Source: CAVVDT01 sp963747005 (GTDB lineage Bacteria; Pseudomonadota; Alphaproteobacteria; Rhizobiales; Aestuariivirgaceae). From it: 64,000 nucleotides of DNA. The notes under the pieces are model-generated. The model ran no database searches and had not been told where the DNA came from. It saw only the letters and a program-made list of their open reading frames with translations. Made by a program: the position numbers and the translations under genes. Location: positions 1-64,000 of the forward strand of contig CAVVDT010000012.1 of NCBI GenBank assembly GCA_963747005.1, given 5' to 3'. Below, piece after piece: positions 46,850 through 55,539 of the stretch. Every line of letters begins with the position of its first letter. Position 1 is the first letter of the stretch.

Positions 46850-48112
46850 ATGAACCTGCCGGCAATCGCGGCCTTGCGGCGACTTTACCGGGCAAGATCC
46901 GGGAACGTTACCGTCATCTTTGCAGTGGCCGTCATCCCGCTGCTGGTAAGCGCCAGCATAGCCGTGGACATGATCAAGTGGTCCGACCAGCAGACGCGGC
47001 TGCAGGCCACTGCCGATGCCGCGGCGACCGCGGCGGCGCGCGAATTCCAGTTGCCCAAGGCCGACACGGTACAGATGGCTTCCATCGTCGCGGCGGTCGT
47101 TGCGGCTGAATATGCGCACGAGGGCGGGGACCGGGGCCAGAAGATTTCGATTGCGACGCACTTCGACGTCAAACAGCAGTCGGCCGAAGTCGACCTGACT
47201 CAGCCGGTCAGACCCTCCATCTACAGTGCCATCCATGCCACTGTGGTCGGTGCGACCTCGGTCGCCAGGGCCGTCAACGGCGGCACGATCTGCGTCATTG
47301 GCCTCAACCGGACCGGCATAGGGGTCGTTTCGCTGACGAACTTCGCCAGCCTGGATGCCGTCAACTGCTCGGTCTATGCAAATTCACGCAATCCTGCCGC
47401 CATCATGTCGTTGATCGACGCCAAGCTGAACGCCCAGCTCACCTGCAGTGCCGGGGGCGCAATCGGCGTGCTTGCCAACTACAAGCCGCGTCCGCAAACC
47501 GATTGTCCGCAATTGGAGGATCCGCTCAAGGATCGCCCGGCACCACCGTTCAGCGGATGCGACCACATCAACACCGCGATCAAGGGTGGCGCGGCGACAT
47601 TGGACCCGGGGGTCTACTGTGGCGGCCTGACGGTTTCAGGCGCCGCTCAGGTGACGGTGAATCCCGGCATCTACATCATAAAGGACGGGCCGCTGGACAT
47701 CACCGGAAGCGCGCGCTTTGCTGGTTACAACGTGGGCTTCTATCTGGTCGGTAAAACATCCGTTCTGACTTTCGACCGCAATACCGAGATATCGCTGACC
47801 GCCCCGCGCGACGGGCCGCTTGCGGGATTGCTGATATTCGAGGACCATGATGCGCCCAAGACACGGGTGCACCGGATACTCAGCGACAATGCGCGGATGC
47901 TTTTGGGGACGATCTATCTGCCGCGCGGCAACCTGCTGATCGATGCCTTCAAGCCAATCGCCGACCAGTCGGCCTATACGGCAATCGTCGTGGGTCGGCT
48001 CATCTTGAAGGAAGGGCCGAAACTGGTGCTCAACGCCAACTATTCCATGACCGACATCCCGGTTCCGGACGGCATAGGCCCGATCAGCGGCAAGGTCGTT
48101 CTGGTAAAGTAG
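46850..48112 (+). CDS. TadE/TadG-like protein with single N-terminal helix
   Basis: A 420-residue protein resembling TadG of Flp/Tad pilus systems. The start at 46850 (MNLPAIAALRRLYRARSGNV) leads into the single transmembrane helix VIFAVAVIPLLVSASIAVDM and the motif DQQTRLQATADAAATAAARE, typical of TadE/TadG-like pseudopilin-related proteins. The large extracytoplasmic domain has six Cys and a beta-helix-like repeat (GGLTVSGAAQVTVNPGIYII, GPLDITGSARFAG). No other Tad genes are nearby. It lies alone between secG and tpiA on the opposite strand, so it looks inserted. Its role is unknown; surface or pilus-associated function is plausible. Confidence 0.72.
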   Translation: MNLPAIAALRRLYRARSGNVTVIFAVAVIPLLVSASIAVDMIKWSDQQTRLQATADAAATAAAREFQLPKADTVQMASIVAAVVAAEYAHEGGDRGQKISIATHFDVKQQSAEVDLTQPVRPSIYSAIHATVVGATSVARAVNGGTICVIGLNRTGIGVVSLTNFASLDAVNCSVYANSRNPAAIMSLIDAKLNAQLTCSAGGAIGVLANYKPRPQTDCPQLEDPLKDRPAPPFSGCDHINTAIKGGAATLDPGVYCGGLTVSGAAQVTVNPGIYIIKDGPLDITGSARFAGYNVGFYLVGKTSVLTFDRNTEISLTAPRDGPLAGLLIFEDHDAPKTRVHRILSDNARMLLGTIYLPRGNLLIDAFKPIADQSAYTAIVVGRLILKEGPKLVLNANYSMTDIPVPDGIGPISGKVVLVK

Positions 48113-48178
48113 CCGGCATCGGCCAGGCGTCGGCAAAGGGCCAAGGCGTTTCTTGCGCGCCGGCGCCGGGGTCGCCGT

Positions 48179-48940
48179 TCACGCATAGGTCCTGACGATG
48201 CCGATGAAATCGTCTGCCTTGAGGCTGGCGCCGCCGATCAGGGCGCCGTTGACGTTGGCGACGGCCATGAGTTCGGCGGCGTTGCCCGGCTTGACCGAAC
48301 CGCCATAGAGGATGCGGAAATCATCGCCGTCCTCATCGTCCAGCGCCTTGAGGCGGGCCCTGATACAGGCATGCACGTCACCAACTTCGGCCGGCGTTGG
48401 GGTCAATCCGGTGCCGATCGCCCAGACCGGTTCATAAGCAATGACGGTGTTGGCGGACGTGGCGCCAGCCGGCAGCGAGCCGGCAATCTGGGCATCGACC
48501 ACATCGAGCGTCCGGCCGGAGCGGCGTTCCTCGGGCGTCTCGCCGATGCACACGATGGCCGTCAGGCCCGCCCGGTATGCGGCGGCGGCCTTGGCGCGCA
48601 CATCGGCATTGGTCTCATGGTGGTCGGCGCGCCGTTCGGAGTGCCCGACGATGACGCCGCAGGCGCCAGCATCGACCAGCATCTCGGCCGAAATGTCGCC
48701 CGTGTGGGCGCCGCCTGCCTCGCTGTGGCAATTCTGCCCGCCAATGCGGATGCGGCTGGCCTTCAGGGCCCTTGCCATGGCGGCAACCAGCGTCGCCGGG
48801 GGGCAAAGCATGATTTCGCACCTGAGCTTGACGCCCTTCACCATGGCGGCCATGGCGCGTGCCTCGGCGAGTGAGGCGCTGGTGCCGTTCATTTTCCAGT
48901 TGCCGGCCACAAGCGGCCGTGGCCCGCGAGGCTGTGTCAT
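48179..48940 (-). CDS. tpiA: Triose-phosphate isomerase
   Basis: A 253-residue glycolytic enzyme that interconverts dihydroxyacetone phosphate and glyceraldehyde 3-phosphate. Catalytic residues are Lys16 in AGNWKMNG, His100 in VGHSERR, and Glu170 in AYEPVWAIGTG; the phosphate-binding YGGSVKPGN is present. The long in-frame open region upstream on the minus strand is only the shadow of the foldase gene; the ATG at 48940 gives the standard N-terminus. It is divergent from the PpiD-like gene. Confidence 0.97.
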   Translation of the reverse strand: MTQPRGPRPLVAGNWKMNGTSASLAEARAMAAMVKGVKLRCEIMLCPPATLVAAMARALKASRIRIGGQNCHSEAGGAHTGDISAEMLVDAGACGVIVGHSERRADHHETNADVRAKAAAAYRAGLTAIVCIGETPEERRSGRTLDVVDAQIAGSLPAGATSANTVIAYEPVWAIGTGLTPTPAEVGDVHACIRARLKALDDEDGDDFRILYGGSVKPGNAAELMAVANVNGALIGGASLKADDFIGIVRTYA

Positions 48941-49123
48941 GCTTGCCCTCCCCACCCTCGTTCTTATATGCATTCGGCACGCCGTCGGGTGCATCGTTGT
49001 CTCGGCGGTCCGGGCCTTGCAGGTGCGCTTGCGGCCTGCCGACCCTGTCCATATGATGCACCGCCCCACGGCCATCCGGCAAGGAGCACCGAGCGGGCCA
49101 CTCATAGAAGGTTTTCTGACCCC

Positions 49124-51013
49124 ATGCTTACTGCGCTTAGAGGATCCGCCGGCGGCCTGGTCGCCAAGATTTTCATTGGTCTCCTGGCGGCCAGTTTTGC
49201 TGTGTGGGGGGTGGCGGATGTGTTTCGCGGCTACCATTCCGACGTCCTGGCCAGGGCAGGTAACAACGAGGTGACGTCGCAGGATTTCCAGACCGCCTTC
49301 GGCCGCCGGCTCAGGGTGCTGTCGTCGCGGCTGGGGCGTAATCTCAGCGAGGCTGAGGCCCGCCAGCTCGGCGTCGACAGCCAGGTGCTTGCCGAACTGT
49401 TGCGCGACAGTACCTTGATGGCGCAGGCCAAGGAGCTCAACCTGGCACTGCCGGACTCGGTGGTGGCCGAGCGGGTGGCCAAGAATCCGGCGTTCCAGGA
49501 TGCCAAGGGACAGTTCAACCCGCAGGATTTCCGCCGCCTGCTGGAGGCCAACGGCCTGAGCGAGCAGGAATTCGTGTCCGACGAACGCCAGGGACTGATC
49601 CGCCAAGCCGTCACCAATTCCATCGTTTCCGGACTGAACGCACCCGACACGCTGGTCGAGATCGCCTGGCGGCAACGCAACGAACAGCGCGATGCCAGCT
49701 ATTTCGACATTCCGGCCTCGGCGGTCACGGTGCCCGAGCCCTCGAAGGACGAAGTTGCCAAATACTATGCCGCCCATCAGGCCGAATTCATGATCCCCGA
49801 GCGGCGGACTATTGCCGCCATCGTCCTCGATGCCAAGGACCTCGCCAAGTCCATCAAGGTCAGCGAGGAGGAGATCAAGACGACCTACGAGCGCGACAAG
49901 AGCCGCTTCGGGGCACCGGAAAAGCGTGACGTCCAGCAGATCGCCTTTCCCGACATGGCCGCAGCCGAGGCAGCGCTGAAACGCATCCGCGGCGGTGAGG
50001 ATTTCATGAAGGTCGCCACCGAGCGCGGCTACAGCGCCAAGGATGTGGATCTCGGCGACGTGGTGCAAACCGACATCCCCGACGAGGCGATTGCCAAGGT
50101 CGCCTTCTCGCTGCCCGTCGGCGAGGTCAGCGACCCGGTCAAGAGCAAGCTGGCGGTATCGCTGGTGCGAGTGACGAAGATATCGGGCGGCAAGGTAAAG
50201 CCGCTTGCCGAGGTGCGCGATCAGATCGTCGCCGAAATCAAGCTGCGCCATGCCCGCGAGAAGCTCCTGGATATCCACGATCATATCGAGGATGCGCGCG
50301 CTGCCGGCCAGTCGTTCGAGACCATCGCCAAGAAATTCGATCTCAAGGTGCTGATACTGGACAGCGTGGACAGCAGCGGCCACCAGACTGATGGCAAGGA
50401 GGTGGCCGATTTCCCCGGCAAGGCGGAGGTCATCAAGGCAGCCTATGCCAGCGATATGGGCGTTGAGAACGATGCCCTGGCCATCGGGCAGGATGGCTTT
50501 GACTGGTACGAGGTCCGCGACATCCAGGCCGCCAAGGCGCGGCCGCTGGACGATGCCCGCAAGGATGTGATTGCCGCCTGGAAGTCCGAGAAATTGCGCG
50601 ACGTGCTGCTTGAGAAGGCCCGCAGCCTCCAGGCCCGGGCGGAAAAGGGCGAGACCATGGAGAAACTGGCCGCCGAAGTGGGCGCCAAGCTCCAGAAGGC
50701 AACCGGCCTCAAGCGCATCGAAACCTCCAACACCTTCGACAGCACTGCCGTGGCGGCGCTGTTCGATGCCGCACCCGACGGCTACGCGGTCGCCATGGGC
50801 GGCGACGGCAAGACGGCCCGGGTGATGCACTCATCGCCCGTCATGATACCGCCCTTCGATCCCAAGTCGGTGGAAGCCGAGGCGCTACGGAAAGTCCTCG
50901 ACAGCGGGCTCGGCAACGATGTGTTCGGCGACTACATAACCCAGTTGGAAGCGGCCGTGGGCGTCAAGGTGAATGAGCAAATGTGGCGACGCTTGTCTGG
51001 CGGTCAGTCCTGA
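49124..51013 (+). CDS. PpiD/SurA-like peptidyl-prolyl isomerase foldase
   Basis: A 629-residue membrane-anchored periplasmic chaperone. A single N-terminal helix (VAKIFIGLLAASFAVWGVAD) is followed by a SurA_N-type domain (VTSQDFQTAFGRRLRVLSSR, AKNPAFQDAKGQFNPQDFRR) and a parvulin-like PPIase region around residues 240-370 (GGEDFMKVATERGYSAKDVD LGDVV). The parvulin part is degenerate, as in many PpiD proteins. It helps newly exported outer-membrane proteins leave the Sec channel. The start at 49124 follows AGAAGG and begins at the anchor. In many alphaproteobacteria this gene sits between tpiA and trpE, as here. Confidence 0.85.
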   Translation: MLTALRGSAGGLVAKIFIGLLAASFAVWGVADVFRGYHSDVLARAGNNEVTSQDFQTAFGRRLRVLSSRLGRNLSEAEARQLGVDSQVLAELLRDSTLMAQAKELNLALPDSVVAERVAKNPAFQDAKGQFNPQDFRRLLEANGLSEQEFVSDERQGLIRQAVTNSIVSGLNAPDTLVEIAWRQRNEQRDASYFDIPASAVTVPEPSKDEVAKYYAAHQAEFMIPERRTIAAIVLDAKDLAKSIKVSEEEIKTTYERDKSRFGAPEKRDVQQIAFPDMAAAEAALKRIRGGEDFMKVATERGYSAKDVDLGDVVQTDIPDEAIAKVAFSLPVGEVSDPVKSKLAVSLVRVTKISGGKVKPLAEVRDQIVAEIKLRHAREKLLDIHDHIEDARAAGQSFETIAKKFDLKVLILDSVDSSGHQTDGKEVADFPGKAEVIKAAYASDMGVENDALAIGQDGFDWYEVRDIQAAKARPLDDARKDVIAAWKSEKLRDVLLEKARSLQARAEKGETMEKLAAEVGAKLQKATGLKRIETSNTFDSTAVAALFDAAPDGYAVAMGGDGKTARVMHSSPVMIPPFDPKSVEAEALRKVLDSGLGNDVFGDYITQLEAAVGVKVNEQMWRRLSGGQS

Positions 51014-51061
51014 CCGCGATCGGCCTCGTTCCATTTCTCCTTCCAACCGGAATTGCACGTC

Positions 51062-52582
51062 ATGCTGTTTACGCCAGATATCGACCAGTTTTCCGCCACC
51101 TATGAGCGCGGTGCAGCGCAGGTGGTATCCACGCGGCTTGTAGCCGACCTCGAGACGCCGGTGTCGGCGATGCTCAAGTTGGCACGCCACGTGCGCTATG
51201 CGTTTCTGCTCGAATCGGTCGAGGGCGGCGCGGTACGCGGCCGTTATTCGATGATCGGCCTGAAGCCCGACCTGATCTGGCGTGTCGAGGCCGGCAAGGC
51301 TGAGGTCAACCGCAAGGCGCTGCTCGATCCCGACGGGGCCTTCCAGTCGCTCGATGAGGATCCGCTGAAGGCCCTGCGGACGGTGCTGGCCGAATCGCGC
51401 ATCGACCTGCCCGACGACCTGCCGCCCATGGCCGCGGGTCTGTTCGGCTACATGGGTTATGACATGGTGCGGGCGATGGAACACCTGCCCGCCGATCATC
51501 CCGATCCACTCGGCGTGCCTGACGCAGTGCTGGTGCGCCCGACGGTGATGGCGATCTTCGATGCCGTCAGGGACGAGGTAACCGTGGTGACGCCCGTCTA
51601 TCCGGAAGCCGATGTCAGCGCCCGCGCCGCCCATGCCCGGGCGCTGGAACGCCTCAACGACGTGGTCGATGCGCTGGAACGCCCGCTCGACCAGCGGGTG
51701 AGCGAAGAGCACATGACGGTTTCGTTCGAGAACGCCTCATCCAACACCAGGCCCGCCGACTACATGGCCATGGTCGAGCGTGCCAAGGACTACATCGCCG
51801 CCGGAGACATTTTCCAGGTGGTGCTGTCGCAGCGTTTCGAGACCGGCTTCAGCTTACCGCCGTTTGCGCTCTATCGGGCGCTGCGGCGGGTCAACCCCTC
51901 GCCCTTCCTCTACTATCTCGACTTCGACCGCTTTTCGCTCATCGGGTCCAGCCCGGAAATTCTCGTCAGGGTGCGCGATGGGAACGTCACCATTCGCCCC
52001 ATCGCCGGCACCCGCCGGCGCGGCGCGACGCCGGCCGAGGACCGGGCGCTGGCGGAAGAACTGCTCGCCGACCCCAAGGAGCGGGCCGAGCACCTGATGC
52101 TGCTCGATCTGGGTCGCAACGATGTCGGCCGTGTTTCGGACATCGGCTCGATCCGTGTTACCGACCGCTTCTTTCCGGAATTCTACAGCCACGTCATCCA
52201 CATCGTCTCCAATGTGGAAGGCAAGTTGCGGCCAGACCTCGATGCCATCGACGCGCTGGTGGCGGGCTTTCCGGCCGGCACCGTATCGGGCGCCCCGAAA
52301 GTGCGCGCCATGCAGATCATCGATGAGTTGGAGTCGGATAAGCGCGGGCCCTATGCCGGGTGCGTGGGCTATTTCAGCGCCAACGGCGAGATGGACACCT
52401 GCATCGTGCTGCGCACCGCCCTCGTCAAGGACGGCAAGATGTACGTACAGGCCGGCGCCGGGATCGTCGCCAACTCGGTGCCCGAAAGCGAACAGACCGA
52501 GTGCATCAACAAGGCGAAGGCGCTGTTCCGTGCCGCCGAGGAAGCCATACGCTTCGCCGGTCGCGCGACGCGCGGCCAGTAG
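51062..52582 (+). CDS. trpE: Anthranilate synthase component I
   Basis: A 506-residue chorismate-using enzyme that makes anthranilate with ammonia supplied by TrpG. Conserved blocks include DIFQVVLSQRFE, SPEILVRVRDGNVTIRPIAG TRRRG, LLDLGRNDVGRVS, and FPAGTVSGAPKVRAMQIIDE. The N-terminal LLES motif for tryptophan feedback binding is seen in RYAFLLESVEGG. The ATG at 51062 is preferred to a TTG three codons earlier. It opens the trpE-trpG-trpD-trpC cluster; no trp attenuator leader was found in the 48-base gap before it. Confidence 0.96.
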   Translation: MLFTPDIDQFSATYERGAAQVVSTRLVADLETPVSAMLKLARHVRYAFLLESVEGGAVRGRYSMIGLKPDLIWRVEAGKAEVNRKALLDPDGAFQSLDEDPLKALRTVLAESRIDLPDDLPPMAAGLFGYMGYDMVRAMEHLPADHPDPLGVPDAVLVRPTVMAIFDAVRDEVTVVTPVYPEADVSARAAHARALERLNDVVDALERPLDQRVSEEHMTVSFENASSNTRPADYMAMVERAKDYIAAGDIFQVVLSQRFETGFSLPPFALYRALRRVNPSPFLYYLDFDRFSLIGSSPEILVRVRDGNVTIRPIAGTRRRGATPAEDRALAEELLADPKERAEHLMLLDLGRNDVGRVSDIGSIRVTDRFFPEFYSHVIHIVSNVEGKLRPDLDAIDALVAGFPAGTVSGAPKVRAMQIIDELESDKRGPYAGCVGYFSANGEMDTCIVLRTALVKDGKMYVQAGAGIVANSVPESEQTECINKAKALFRAAEEAIRFAGRATRGQ

Positions 52583-52596
52583 ATGGGGAGGGAAAA

Positions 52597-53172
52597 ATGA
52601 TCGTCCTCATCGACAACTACGACAGCTTTACCTGGAACCTCTACCATTTCCTCGGCGACCTGGGTGCCATGACGAGCGTCTACCGCAACGATGCGCTGAC
52701 GGCCGATGACGTGTTCGCCATGACGCCGGCCGCCGTGGTGCTGTCGCCGGGTCCCTGCACGCCCAACGAGGCCGGCATCTGCCTCGACCTCATCGCCCGC
52801 GCGCCCGCCGACCTGCCCATTCTGGGGGTTTGCCTCGGACATCAGGCGATCGGCCAGGCCTGCGGCGGCAAGGTGGTGCGCGCGCCCCACCTCATGCATG
52901 GCAAGCTCTCCAGCGTACACCACCAGGGCAAGGGCATCTTCGCCGACATTCCCGACGGCTTCCAGGCGACACGCTACCATTCCCTCATCGTCGAACGGCA
53001 GAGCCTGCCGGACGAACTGAAGATCACCGCCGAGACCGACGACGGGGTGATCATGGGGCTGGAGCACGCAAGCCGCCGGGTCTATGGCGTGCAGTTCCAC
53101 CCCGAAAGTATTGCTTCCGAGCACGGTCATAAGTTATTGCGGAACTTTCTGACCCTCGCCGGCATCAACTGA
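52597..53172 (+). CDS. trpG: Anthranilate synthase component II (glutamine amidotransferase)
   Basis: A 191-residue class I glutamine amidotransferase. The triad is Cys79 in ILGVCLGHQAIGQACGG, His168 and Glu170 in YGVQFHPESIASEHG. It begins MIVLIDNYDSFTWNLYHFLG, the standard TrpG/PabA N-terminus. GGGGAGGG lies directly before the ATG. It supplies ammonia to TrpE and may also serve folate synthesis if no separate pabA exists. It is 14 bases downstream of trpE. Confidence 0.95.
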   Translation: MIVLIDNYDSFTWNLYHFLGDLGAMTSVYRNDALTADDVFAMTPAAVVLSPGPCTPNEAGICLDLIARAPADLPILGVCLGHQAIGQACGGKVVRAPHLMHGKLSSVHHQGKGIFADIPDGFQATRYHSLIVERQSLPDELKITAETDDGVIMGLEHASRRVYGVQFHPESIASEHGHKLLRNFLTLAGIN

Positions 53173-53205
53173 TCGCCATGTCCGTCCCAGGAACGGTTCA
53201 AGCCC

Positions 53206-54231
53206 ATGTCTGATCTCAAGGCAATGATCGCCAAGGTGGCCGACAGCAAACCGCTCGCCGAGGACGAGGCCAAGGAGGCCTTCGACATCATGATGTCGGG
53301 CGAGGCCACGCCCTCGCAGATCGGCGGTTTCCTGATGGCGCTCAGAGTGCGTGGCGAAACCGTGTCCGAGATCACCGGTGCGGTGCGCACCATGCGCGAA
53401 AAAATGCTGCGGGTCGAAGCCCCCGCCGATGCCCTCGACATCGTCGGTACCGGCGGCGATCGATCGGGCACCTACAATATCTCCACCTGTGCAGCGCTCG
53501 TAGCGGCCGGCGCCGGACTTAGCATCGCCAAGCACGGCAATCGGGCGCTTTCCTCCAAGTCGGGCGCCGCAGATACGCTGATGGCCCTCGGGGTCAATCT
53601 CGAACTGACGCCGGCCGGTATCACGCGCTGCATCCGCGAGGCGGGTGTCGGCTTCATGTTCGCGCCCGCCCATCATGCCGCCATGCGCCATGTGGGCCCG
53701 AGCCGGGTGGAACTGGCGACCCGCACCATCTTCAACCTCTTAGGCCCGCTCTCCAATCCGGCCGGCGTCAAGCGCCAGATCATCGGCGTTTTCGCCCGCG
53801 CCTGGGTGGAACCGCTCGCCGAGGTGCTGGGCAAGCTCGGGTCTGAACGAGTGTGGGTGACCCATGGCGAGGGCGGGCTCGACGAGATCACACCGACCGG
53901 CACCACCTGGGTGGCCGAGCTTGCAGGCGGCAGAGTTGAGAGCTTCGAGATAACACCTGAGGATGCCGGGCTTTCCCGCTCATCGCTGGCCGATCTGAAA
54001 GGCGGCGATGCCACCCTCAATGCCGCTGCCCTGCGCGAAGTATTGGCCGGCAAACCCGGCGCCTTCCGCGATGCCGCCATCATGACGGCGGGCGCGGCCC
54101 TGGTGGTTGCCGACCGGGCCGCAAATCTCAAGCAGGGTGCGGAACTTGCGGCAAAGGCCATTGATGACGGCAAGGCGCTGGGCGCACTTGAGTGCCTGGT
54201 GGCCGTTTCACAGGAAGCGGCGCAGAAATGA
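53206..54231 (+). CDS. trpD: Anthranilate phosphoribosyltransferase
   Basis: A 341-residue enzyme that attaches phosphoribose from PRPP to anthranilate. The PRPP-binding loop is DIVGTGGDRSGTYNIST, and KHGNRALSSKSGAADTLMAL is the second conserved block that contacts anthranilate and Mg. GPLSNPAG and HGEGGLDEITPTG are also family marks. The stop overlaps the trpC start by 4 bases. It is the third step of the local trp cluster. Confidence 0.96.
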   Translation: MSDLKAMIAKVADSKPLAEDEAKEAFDIMMSGEATPSQIGGFLMALRVRGETVSEITGAVRTMREKMLRVEAPADALDIVGTGGDRSGTYNISTCAALVAAGAGLSIAKHGNRALSSKSGAADTLMALGVNLELTPAGITRCIREAGVGFMFAPAHHAAMRHVGPSRVELATRTIFNLLGPLSNPAGVKRQIIGVFARAWVEPLAEVLGKLGSERVWVTHGEGGLDEITPTGTTWVAELAGGRVESFEITPEDAGLSRSSLADLKGGDATLNAAALREVLAGKPGAFRDAAIMTAGAALVVADRAANLKQGAELAAKAIDDGKALGALECLVAVSQEAAQK

Positions 54232-55043
54232 GCTCGATCCTCGAGCGGATTGCCGACTACAAGCGCGGCGAAGTGGCCGACGCCAGGCGGGCGCTGCCGC
54301 TCGCCGTGCTTGAGGTGCAGGCCCTCGATGCCCCGCCGGTGCGCGGCTTTCGCGCCGCGCTCGAAGCCCGGATCGCCGCCGGCGACTGGGCGCTGATCGC
54401 CGAGATCAAGAAGGCAAGCCCGTCGAAGGGCCTGATCCGCGCCGATTTCAACCCGCCGGAACTGGCCATCGCCTACGAGGCCGGCGGTGCTGCCTGCCTG
54501 TCCGTGCTCACCGACAAGCCGTCCTTCCAGGGCGCGCCTGAATACCTGCTGGCGGCGCGCACCATGTGCGGCCTGCCGGCGCTTCGCAAGGATTTCATGC
54601 TCGACACCTATCAGGTGGCCGAGGCGCGCGCCTGGGGGGCCGACTGCATCCTCGTCATCATGGCCATGGTCGATGATGTCCTCGCCGCCGAACTCATTGC
54701 CTCTGCCTTCGATTGGGGCATGGACGTCGTCGCCGAGGTGCATGACGAAATCGAACTGGAGCGTGCCCTCAAGCTCGATACCCACCTCATCGGCATCAAC
54801 AACCGCGACCTGAAGACCTTCGAGGCCCGCCTTGAGGTGACCGAGCGGCTTGCGCCCGAAGTACCGGCCGACCGGATCGCCATCGCCGAGAGCGGTCTCA
54901 ATTCCCCGCGCGATCTGGCGCGCCTGTCGCGCGGCGGCGTCAATGCCTTCCTGATCGGCGAAAGCCTGATGCGACAGCCGGACGTCGAGGCCGCGACCCG
55001 CGCCATCCTCGACCGTTCGACGCTAAGTGAAGCGGCCCAGTGA
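54228..55043 (+). CDS. trpC: Indole-3-glycerol phosphate synthase
   Basis: A 271-residue TIM-barrel enzyme that closes the indole ring. Conserved parts are IAEIKKASPSKGLIRADFNP (catalytic Lys/Glu region), ACLSVLTDKPSFQG, LPALRKDFMLDTYQ, IGINNRDLKTF, and IAESGLNSPRDL. The start overlaps the trpD stop (ATGA), so the pair is translationally coupled. It is monofunctional; the TrpF domain found in enterobacteria is absent. moaC follows 4 bases later. Confidence 0.96.
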   Translation: MSSILERIADYKRGEVADARRALPLAVLEVQALDAPPVRGFRAALEARIAAGDWALIAEIKKASPSKGLIRADFNPPELAIAYEAGGAACLSVLTDKPSFQGAPEYLLAARTMCGLPALRKDFMLDTYQVAEARAWGADCILVIMAMVDDVLAAELIASAFDWGMDVVAEVHDEIELERALKLDTHLIGINNRDLKTFEARLEVTERLAPEVPADRIAIAESGLNSPRDLARLSRGGVNAFLIGESLMRQPDVEAATRAILDRSTLSEAAQ

Positions 55044-55047
55044 CGCC

Positions 55048-55539
55048 ATGACCTCTTCGCCTCGCCTCACCCATCTCGACCAAAAGGGCCAGGCCCGCAT
55101 GGTCGATGTCTCCGACAAGGCCGTCACCGCGCGCACGGCGCGGGCCGGCGCCTTCATCACCATGAAGCCCGAAACCCTGAAACTTGCGCTGGCCGGCGAG
55201 GCCAAGAAGGGCGATGTGCTGGGCACTGCGCGCATCGCCGGCATCATGGCCGCCAAGCGCACCCACGAACTGATCCCCTTGTGCCATCCCCTCGCCCTCA
55301 GCAAGGTCGCCGTGACCTTCACACCCGATGAGGCGCGCTCGGGTATCGCGGTTGAAGCCGAGGTGAAGGTGGAGGGCAAGACCGGCGTCGAGATGGAAGC
55401 CCTTACGGCCTGTTCGATCGCCTGCCTCACCATCTACGACATGCTGAAGGCCGTCGACCGGGGGATGGTCATCTCCGATCTGCGCCTCAAGGAAAAGGCC
55501 GGCGGCAAATCCGGCCACTTCGTCGGCAAGGAGAGTTGA
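55048..55539 (+). CDS. moaC: Cyclic pyranopterin monophosphate synthase MoaC
   Basis: A 163-residue enzyme of molybdenum cofactor synthesis that converts the MoaA product to cyclic pyranopterin monophosphate. Conserved segments are ARMVDVSDKAVTARTARA, HELIPLCHPLALSKV, and GVEMEALTACSIACLTIYDM with MLKAVDRGM. It begins 4 bases after trpC and ends on the first base of the moeA start codon, so trpC-moaC-moeA appear to form one transcript, a known alphaproteobacterial arrangement. Confidence 0.96.
   Translation: MTSSPRLTHLDQKGQARMVDVSDKAVTARTARAGAFITMKPETLKLALAGEAKKGDVLGTARIAGIMAAKRTHELIPLCHPLALSKVAVTFTPDEARSGIAVEAEVKVEGKTGVEMEALTACSIACLTIYDMLKAVDRGMVISDLRLKEKAGGKSGHFVGKES

Noticed and set aside
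48179..50830. An 883-codon minus-strand frame covering tpiA and the foldase gene
   Set aside because: Only the last 253 codons are triose-phosphate isomerase. The rest is a shadow of the foldase on the plus strand.
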